Positions 56,337 to 64,000 of a DNA stretch of 64,000 bases are shown here, in pieces; position 1 is the first letter of the stretch, and each line of letters opens with the position of its first letter. The notes beneath the pieces are model-generated. The model ran no database searches, was not told where the DNA came from, and saw only the letters and a list, made by a program, of their open reading frames with translations. The stretch covers positions 496,001 to 560,000 of the forward strand of contig NZ_FOWC01000002.1 of NCBI RefSeq assembly GCF_900115345.1. Reading direction: 5' to 3'. This DNA comes from Amycolatopsis rubida. GTDB lineage: Bacteria > Actinomycetota > Actinomycetes > Mycobacteriales > Pseudonocardiaceae. Made by a program: the position numbers and the translations under genes.

Positions 56337-58388
56337 GTGCCCGCCCGAACCGATTTCCCCGGCGTCCTCGAACTCCTCACCCACGCGGTGGAGTCTGTCG
56401 GCGGCGCTGAACGCCCCGGCCAGGTGAAGATGGCCGACGCCGTCGGCCACGCCATCCGCACCGGCGAACACCTCGCCGTGCAAGCGGGAACGGGCACCGG
56501 CAAATCGCTGGCGTACCTCGTGCCCGCGATCCGGCACGCGGTGGAGAAAGACACCACCGTCGTCGTCTCCACGGCCACCATCGCGTTGCAGCGCCAGCTG
56601 GTCGACCGTGATCTCCCGCGCCTGGCGAAGGCGCTCAAGAAGCCGCTCGGGCGCGAACCGACCTTCGCGATCCTCAAGGGCCGCCGCAACTACCTGTGCC
56701 TGCACCGGCTCGACACCGGCCCGGCCGACGAGCCCGAGGACGCGCAGCTGTTCGACCCGTTCGCGGTGTCCCGGCTGGGCAAGGAGGTCACGCGGCTGCA
56801 CGAGTGGACGTCGGACACCGAAACCGGCGACCGCGACGAGCTGGTGCCCGGCGTGTCCGACCAGGCGTGGCGGCAGGTTTCGGTCACCGCAAGGGAATGC
56901 CTCGGCGCCGCGAAGTGCCCGGTCGGCACCGATTGCTTCGCCGAACGCGCGCGCGCCGAAGCGGGTCGGGCCGACGTCGTGGTCACCAACCACGCGTTGC
57001 TGGCCATCGACGCACTGCAGGGCTACCAGGTGCTGCCGGACCACGACCTGGTGATCATCGACGAGGCGCACGACCTGGTCGACCGGGTCACCTCGGTCGC
57101 GACCGGCGAACTCACCAGCGCCATGGTGTCGGCCGCCGCGCGACGCTGCGGAAAGCTGATGGACGCGGGCATCGCGGACCGGCTGCTGGAGTCCTCCGAC
57201 GGGCTCGCGCTGATCCTCGACGACATCCCGGCCGGAAGGCTCGACGCGCTGCCCCGTCCGTTGCAGGGCGCGATCCCGGCGGTGCGCGACGCGGCGAAGG
57301 AATGCCTCACCGCGCTGGGTTCGGATCGCAAGGAAGACGTCGGCGAAGCCACCGCGCGCAAGCTGGCTCGGTCGCTGCTCGAAGAAGTGCACGACACCGC
57401 AGTACGGCTGCTCGAAGCGTACGACGAGGATCTGGCGCACCAACGCGACGTCGTCTGGCTGACCGGCGACAAATACTCGGCGAACCCGCGACCGCCGGCG
57501 TTGAAAGTCGCGCCGCTTGGCGTCGCGGGGCTGTTGCGGGAGCGCGTGTTCAACCAGCACACCACCGTGCTGACCTCGGCGACGCTCACCCTCGGCGGCG
57601 AATTCGACACCATGGCGCGGCAATGGGGTCTCCCGCCGAGCGGCGCGCGCGTGGTGAAGTCTCCGGGCACGGCCACCGACAAGGAAGCTCCCTCGGACGA
57701 GGACACCGGCCCGAAGTGGACCGGGCTGGACGTTGGCTCGCCGTTCGACCACCGCCGCAACGGCATCCTCTACCTCGCCAAGCACCTGCCGCCGCCGGGA
57801 AGGGACGGCCTCGCCGAGTCCACAATGGACGAACTGGCCGGGCTGGTCGACGCCGCGGGCGGCCGGACGTTGGGCCTGTTCTCCTCGATGCGCGCGGCGA
57901 AACAAGCCGCCGAAGCGATGCGGGAACGCCTCGACCACCCGATCCTCTGCCAGGGCGACGACGCCACGCCGTTGCTGGTGCGGCAGTTCTCCGAAGACGC
58001 GCGCACCTGCCTGTTCGGCACGTTGACGCTGTGGCAGGGCGTGGACGTGCCAGGGCCGTCGCTGCAGCTCGTGGTGGTGGACCGGATCCCGTTCCCCCGT
58101 CCGGACGACCCGGTGTCCTCCGCTCGCCAGCGCGCGGTGGAAGCCCGAGGCGGCAACGGATTCCTCACCGTCGCCGCGACGCACGCCGCGTTGCTGCTGG
58201 CACAGGGCACCGGGCGGCTGCACCGCTCGGTCACCGACCGCGGCGTAGTGGCCGTGCTGGACTCGCGTCTGGCCACCGCACGCTACGGCGGTTTCCTGCG
58301 CGCGTCGCTGCCGCCGTTCTGGCCGACAACAGATCCGCAGGTCGCCCGCGACGCATTGAAGCGACTCGACGCGGCCGCGCCCGCCTGA
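56337..58388 (+). CDS. dinG: DinG-type ATP-dependent DNA helicase (XPD-like)
   Basis: A 683-residue superfamily 2 helicase. Walker A is VQAGTGTGKSLAYLVPAIRH, Walker B/DEAH is LVIIDEAHDLVDRV. Four Cys between them (NYLCLHRL, ARECLGAAKCPVGTDCFAE) mark the Fe-S cluster domain of the XPD/DinG group. Helicase C-terminal motifs are LFGTLTLWQGVDVPGPSLQL and QGTGRLHRSVTDRGVVAVLD. GTG start at 56337, 8 nt after TATCGT. Counterpart of Rv1329c. Confidence 0.93.
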   Translation: MPARTDFPGVLELLTHAVESVGGAERPGQVKMADAVGHAIRTGEHLAVQAGTGTGKSLAYLVPAIRHAVEKDTTVVVSTATIALQRQLVDRDLPRLAKALKKPLGREPTFAILKGRRNYLCLHRLDTGPADEPEDAQLFDPFAVSRLGKEVTRLHEWTSDTETGDRDELVPGVSDQAWRQVSVTARECLGAAKCPVGTDCFAERARAEAGRADVVVTNHALLAIDALQGYQVLPDHDLVIIDEAHDLVDRVTSVATGELTSAMVSAAARRCGKLMDAGIADRLLESSDGLALILDDIPAGRLDALPRPLQGAIPAVRDAAKECLTALGSDRKEDVGEATARKLARSLLEEVHDTAVRLLEAYDEDLAHQRDVVWLTGDKYSANPRPPALKVAPLGVAGLLRERVFNQHTTVLTSATLTLGGEFDTMARQWGLPPSGARVVKSPGTATDKEAPSDEDTGPKWTGLDVGSPFDHRRNGILYLAKHLPPPGRDGLAESTMDELAGLVDAAGGRTLGLFSSMRAAKQAAEAMRERLDHPILCQGDDATPLLVRQFSEDARTCLFGTLTLWQGVDVPGPSLQLVVVDRIPFPRPDDPVSSARQRAVEARGGNGFLTVAATHAALLLAQGTGRLHRSVTDRGVVAVLDSRLATARYGGFLRASLPPFWPTTDPQVARDALKRLDAAAPA

Positions 58389-58445
58389 CCGAGCGAACCG
58401 GACAGGCGGGTACGGTGAGTGGAACGAACACGACAGGGAGCACCG

Positions 58446-58778
58446 TTGACCCAGGATTCGTCCAGCGCACAATCCCGGACCGTCAGTGTTGACGACACCG
58501 GGGTTCGGCGCCGGCTCGCCGATGGCAGCGAAGAAGCTGTGACGTGGTCGGAACTGAGCTCCGTCATGGTGAGAGTCATCCCGGACGGCCCCTGGAACGA
58601 AGACGTCTTCTTCATGCTGGTCGGCAACGACGGCAAAGGCACTGCGGTCCCGAGCGGCGACCCGGCCGCGGACGCCCTCATCGAACGCCTGCAGACCTTG
58701 CCCGGCTTCGACAACGAGAAGTTCATCGAGGCGATGACCACGGACGCCGACCAGGCGTACGTGGTGTGGCAAAGCTGA
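58446..58778 (+). CDS. Conserved hypothetical protein (110 aa)
   Basis: Start assigned to the TTG at 58446 with AGGGAG 8 nt upstream. TVSVDDTGVRRRLADGSEEA, VTWSELSSVMVRVIPDGPWN, EDVFFMLVGNDGKGTAVPSG, TLPGFDNEKFIEAMTTDADQ. The strand order resembles small PH-like/DUF proteins of actinobacteria. It follows dinG by 57 nt. Function unknown. Confidence 0.7.
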   Translation: MTQDSSSAQSRTVSVDDTGVRRRLADGSEEAVTWSELSSVMVRVIPDGPWNEDVFFMLVGNDGKGTAVPSGDPAADALIERLQTLPGFDNEKFIEAMTTDADQAYVVWQS

Positions 58779-59247
58779 GCGCGTTTCGCTGATACCCCGC
58801 TCCAGAGTGGGGGGTGCTTATGGCCGGCGGGATCGGGAATTCTTGCCGGGCGAGGGTTGGCGAGCCGTGGTGCCGACGAGTTTCGTCGCGGCTGCGCGGT
58901 GCGGGTGGCTCGCCGCGGCTGCGCGATGCCGGTGGCTCGCCGCCTCAGCTCGGCGCGGTGCCCCGGCAACCGCTCACCGCAGCCGCTCGGTGCTCCGACC
59001 GCGAACTGCCCGTCGCCGCTGCCCAGCGCGCCGTCGCGGAACGGCCCACGGCAGCGTGACCACAAGAACCACCTGCGACCCCGGCTCAGCGGTCCGCCGC
59101 AAGCACCGCCCATTACGCCAGCCCGACCGCACAGCGCCGCCCGGCTTGTTCGGCAACGAGACCCACCCGCGGCTCTGCGGCCTTTGCCATGAACCGCCCG
59201 CGAGCGCGATTCGGCGGCCCGCCACACCGACCACCCGCCGCCGCGCC
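58779..59247. other. 469-nt gap without a convincing gene
   Basis: A weak hairpin (ACCCC...GGGGT near 58794-58814) could end the upstream transcript. Two copies of a 27-nt direct repeat (58888-58914 and 58915-58941, starting GCGGCTGCGCG) follow. Open frames here have skewed composition and no recognisable protein. Confidence 0.5.
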
Positions 59248-59652
59248 TCAAGCGGTCGGGAAGGTCTCCGTCACCGGAATGGCCTTCTTCAGCGTCCGGC
59301 TCACCGTGCACAGCCGCTCGATCGCCCGGTCCACCGCGCCCGCCAGGGCTTCCCGCTGAGCTTCGTCGAGAGCCGACACGTCGACGTCGAACGCGACGTG
59401 CACCGCGTCCAGTTCCGAAGCTCCCTCGCGCCGGTCGGCGGTCACTGAGACCCGGAACTTCGAGTCCTCGCCCACGCGCCGCGTGATCAGCTGTTCCGCG
59501 GTCACCGCGGAGCAGCCCGCGGCCGCGATCTGCAGGAGTTCCGCCGGGGAGAACGCGCCCTCCGCGCCGGCCCGGCCCAACCGCACTTCCGCGCCGCGCT
59601 CGTTGCGGCCGACGAAACTGTGCGTGCCTTCGCGCTGTACTTCCAAGGTCAT
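59248..59652 (-). CDS. OsmC/Ohr-family peroxiredoxin-like protein
   Basis: A 134-residue protein. MTLEVQREGTHSFVGRNERG, EGAFSPAELLQIAAAGCSAV, TAEQLITRRVGEDSKFRVSV, LCTVSRTLKKAIPVTETF. The two catalytic cysteines of the OsmC fold are in AAGCSAVT and LCTVSRTL. It would reduce organic hydroperoxides. The ATG at 59652 is the start nearest to the fold. Confidence 0.85.
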   Translation of the reverse strand: MTLEVQREGTHSFVGRNERGAEVRLGRAGAEGAFSPAELLQIAAAGCSAVTAEQLITRRVGEDSKFRVSVTADRREGASELDAVHVAFDVDVSALDEAQREALAGAVDRAIERLCTVSRTLKKAIPVTETFPTA

Positions 59653-59703
59653 CCGAGACGCCTTTCCACCCGTCGGGTCACTGCATGGGCGCAACCGCAC
59701 GGG

Positions 59704-61730
<2,027 letters not shown>

Positions 61731-61937
61731 TTAGGCCACGGCGAGTCGGCACGCCCAGTCTGGCCTCCAGCGGCGGCGGGCAGAACGCCCCCGTGCCCTG
61801 CTTCACACCGCCGGTGCCACGAACGGGCGATGAGAGGGCGGCGTGCGGGGAGCGGGGGTCCGGGGCTGGGGTGAGGTCGCTAAGCGGCGAGCACACCGCC
61901 GGTGCCACGAGCGGACGAGGAGAGGTCCTGAAGCCGG

Positions 61938-62270
61938 GCTGGCCGGGGGTGAGCGGGGCTGGCCGGAATGAGGTCTGCTGGCCGGAATGAGCCCGGCTGG
62001 CCGGAGTGAGCCCGGCTAGCCGAGGTGAACGGAGCTGGCCGGAATGAGCCCGGCTGGCCAGAATGAGCCCGGCTGGCCGGAATGAGCCCGGCTGGCCGGA
62101 GTGAGCCCGGCTAGCCGAGGTGAACGGAGCTGGCCGGAGTGAGGTCGGCTGGCCGGAGTGAGGTCGACTAGCCGAGGTGACGGAGCTGGCCGGGGTGAGC
62201 GAAGCCGGCCGGATGGCCGGAGTGAGCCCGGCTGGCCAGAGGTGAACCAGACTCGCCGGAGCGAGCCAGA
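61938..62270. repeat. 19-bp tandem repeat array between serB and ctaD
   Basis: About 17 copies of a 19-bp unit, consensus GCTGGCCGGAATGAGCCCG, run head to tail with some 18-, 20-, 21- and 27-bp variants. A variant unit GCTAGCCGAGGTGAACGGA recurs at 62015 and 62110, five units apart, indicating a 95-bp higher-order repeat. The unit is not a multiple of three, and open frames through it change repeat phase, so it is non-coding. The flanks (61695-61937 and 62271-62428) hold no gene. Confidence 0.85.
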
Positions 62271-62428
62271 CTCGCCGGGGTCTGGCACGTGGAGCGTGTG
62301 TGAGCGGGGCGAGCGAATCTGGCTCGCCCCGAGTGAGACACGGCTGGGCGGGCTCGCACGCGGAGCGTGCCGCTGGCGGCCGCACGGCCGGATGCGGGCA
62401 GCGCAGCGAGGCCCGCGGGGTAAGGGCT

Positions 62429-62470
62429 CGTGAGTGGTGATGCCGGTTCTAACCGGCATCACCACTCACG
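62429..62470. terminator. Palindromic element, family B (perfect 20-bp arms)
   Basis: Arms 62429-62448 and 62451-62470 (outer end CGTGAGTGG, inner GCCGGTT) pair perfectly around a 2-nt loop CT. Related copies lie at 54689 and 54772. It is downstream of ctaD and its terminator. Confidence 0.7.
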
Positions 62471-62583
62471 ACGCCCCGGCGAGCGGCGAGCAATTCCGGG
62501 TGCTCGCGCGATGTACCCGCTGACCGGGACGACCGCCTGGCACCGCTCGGGCCACAGCGCCGCGTGGAGCGTGCGAAAACCGC

Positions 62584-62620
62584 GCGTGCCCGGCCGAGGT
62601 TGTTCCTCGACCGGGCACGC
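62584..62620 (-). terminator. ctaD terminator
   Basis: GCGTGCCCGG (62584-62593) pairs with 62611-62620; CGAGG/CCTCG extends the stem past one mismatch to a 5-nt loop. It starts 25 nt after the ctaD stop on the minus strand. Confidence 0.75.
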
Positions 62621-62644
62621 GCCGGGCATATCTTCGAGCGCCGG

Positions 62645-64000
62645 TTACTGCTCGCTCGCGTTGTCCTTGCTGTGGTCGCCCGGCATGGTGGCGTCCACGA
62701 GCTTCTGCGACGGGGCCCCGATGTGCTTGGCCTTGCCGAAGAAGCCGATCTCGCCTTCCGTGTGGAGGCGTTCGACCATGTGCGGGTAGTGCAGCTCGAA
62801 CGCGGGCCGCTCGGAGCGGATCCGGGGCAGTTCGGTGAAGTTGTGCCGCGGCGGCGGGCAGGACGTGGCCCACTCGAGCGAGTTGCCGTAGCCCCACGGG
62901 TCGTCGACCGTGACGATCTCGCCGTACCGGTAGCTCTTGAACACGTTCCAGATGAACGGCAGCGTGGACGCCCCGAGGATGTACGCGCCGATCGTGGAGA
63001 TCGTGTTCAGCGTGGTGAACCCGTCGCTGGCCAGGTAGTCCGCGTACCGCCGCGGCATGCCTTCCGCGCCCAGCCAGTGCTGCACCAGGAACGTGGTGTG
63101 GAAGCCGATGAACGTGGTCCAGAAGTGCCACTTCCCGAGCTTCTCGTCCATCATCCGGCCGGTGATCTTCGGGAACCAGAAGTAGATCCCGGCGAAGGTC
63201 GCGAACACGATCGTGCCGTAGAGGACGTAGTGGAAGTGCGCCACCACGAAGTAGCTGTCCGACACGTGGAAGTCGATCGCCGGGGCGGCCAGCATGATGC
63301 CGGTCAGACCGCCGAAGAGGAACGTGACGATGAAGCCCATCGAGAAGATCATCGGCGTCTCGAAGGACAGCTGGCCCTTCCACATCGTGCCGATCCAGTT
63401 GAAGAACTTCACGCCGGTCGGGACCGCGATGAGGAACGTCATGAAGGAGAAGAACGGCAGCAGGACCGCGCCGGTCGCGTACATGTGGTGCGCCCACACC
63501 GCCACCGACAGCGCCGCGATCGACAGCGTCGCGAAGACCAGGCCCTTGTAGCCGAACACCGGCTTGCGGCTGAAGACCGGGAAGATCTCCGACACGATCC
63601 CGAAGAACGGCAGCGCGACGATATAGACCTCGGGATGGCCGAAGAACCAGAACAGGTGCTGCCACAGGATCACCCCGCCGTTGGCCGGGTCGAACACGTG
63701 GGCACCGAGGTGCCGGTCCGCCATCAGGCCGAACAGGGCCGCGGTGAGGATCGGGAACGCGAGCAGGATCAGGATGCTCGTGATCAGGATGTTCCAGGTG
63801 AAGATCGGCATCCGGTACATCGTCATGCCGGGCGCGCGCAGGCAGACCACCGTGGTGATCATGTTGACCGCACCGAGGATGGTGCCCAGACCGGACACGG
63901 CCAGCCCGGCGATCCACAGGTCGGCTCCGACGCCGGGCGAGTGGATGGCGTCCGAGAGCGGCGTGTAGGCGAACCAGCCGAAGTCGGCGGCGCCGCCGGG
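62645..64000 (-). CDS. ctaD: Cytochrome c oxidase subunit I (aa3 type), N-terminus missing
   Basis: The C-terminal 451 residues of the haem-copper oxidase catalytic subunit; the gene continues beyond the right edge. Visible are [20 protein letters not shown] (His-Tyr cross-link region), [20 protein letters not shown] (CuB His pair), [20 protein letters not shown], and [20 protein letters not shown] with haem a/a3 His. At least ten spans are present. It is the last electron acceptor complex of the membrane, working with the bcc complex in actinobacteria. Confidence 0.95.
   Translation of the reverse strand, partial: PGGAADFGWFAYTPLSDAIHSPGVGADLWIAGLAVSGLGTILGAVNMITTVVCLRAPGMTMYRMPIFTWNILITSILILLAFPILTAALFGLMADRHLGAHVFDPANGGVILWQHLFWFFGHPEVYIVALPFFGIVSEIFPVFSRKPVFGYKGLVFATLSIAALSVAVWAHHMYATGAVLLPFFSFMTFLIAVPTGVKFFNWIGTMWKGQLSFETPMIFSMGFIVTFLFGGLTGIMLAAPAIDFHVSDSYFVVAHFHYVLYGTIVFATFAGIYFWFPKITGRMMDEKLGKWHFWTTFIGFHTTFLVQHWLGAEGMPRRYADYLASDGFTTLNTISTIGAYILGASTLPFIWNVFKSYRYGEIVTVDDPWGYGNSLEWATSCPPPRHNFTELPRIRSERPAFELHYPHMVERLHTEGEIGFFGKAKHIGAPSQKLVDATMPGDHSKDNASEQ

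Noticed and set aside
58888..58941. Two 27-nt direct repeats as a possible CRISPR or iteron
   Set aside because: Only two adjoining copies without spacers, in a GC-rich filler region; no CRISPR array or cas gene is present in the window.

Overview
The window is very GC-rich with GTG/TTG starts and ATGA/GTGA gene overlaps. It carries a chromosomal block in the same order as Mycobacterium tuberculosis Rv1329-Rv1341 (dinG, pncB, clpS, DUF2017, P1 peptidase, mec, cysO, cysM, rhomboid, murI, Rv1339-like hydrolase, rph, rdgB). This points to an actinobacterium. The style of the genes and the mixed Streptomyces/Mycobacterium resemblance suggest a Pseudonocardiaceae member such as Amycolatopsis; the genus is an inference.

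Positions 1 to about 30,790 are the right-hand part of a temperate siphophage prophage. Nearly all of its genes are on the minus strand and read right to left. The right end carries the tyrosine integrase (29393-30688, plus strand), followed by a 3'-tRNA fragment that marks the int-proximal attachment junction. Moving left there is a divergent repressor / Cro-like control region (28240-28417), an excisionase-type HTH gene and a Bro/KilA-like antirepressor. A long early operon of small genes follows: three small membrane proteins, a Rad52-like annealing protein, an HNH nuclease, a C2H2 zinc-finger protein, an orphan cytosine-C5 methyltransferase and a HTH protein. At 16.2-16.5 kb a lone plus-strand ribbon-helix-helix gene sits behind two matched palindromic operators and faces a second block of small zinc-ribbon/HTH genes. 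After a tRNA-like gene and terminator comes the late region: HNH, small and large terminase, portal, MuF-like protein, scaffold, SU10-type capsid, head-tail connectors and the start of the tail tube gene. Tail and lysis genes and the left attachment site lie outside the window.

30.9-42.6 kb is host accessory DNA made of small regulator/enzyme pairs: MerR with an SDR, an ArsR-SRPBCC fusion with a DHFR-like protein, TetR divergent from a FAD monooxygenase, LysR divergent from a metallo-beta-lactamase-fold hydrolase, a lipoprotein, the peroxiredoxin Bcp, AraC with a second DHFR-like protein, and a two-component system.

42.7-58.4 kb is the conserved Rv1329-Rv1341-like block. An MFS exporter/TetR pair is inserted between cysM and the rhomboid gene, and pncA, a secreted protein gene and bioY between pncB and dinG. 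The block covers nucleotide hygiene (RdgB), tRNA 3' processing (RNase PH), cyclic-nucleotide turnover, peptidoglycan D-glutamate (MurI), CysO-dependent cysteine synthesis (Mec-CysO-CysM), N-end-rule proteolysis (ClpS) and NAD salvage (PncA-PncB). The right end has an OsmC protein, a Pth2-like protein, SerB, a 950-bp non-coding stretch with a 19-bp tandem array, and a truncated ctaD (cytochrome aa3 subunit I).

Recurrent non-coding features are two families of long perfect palindromes at gene ends, acting probably as bidirectional terminators, and many leaderless-type promoters with a -10 box 6-9 nt from the start codon.
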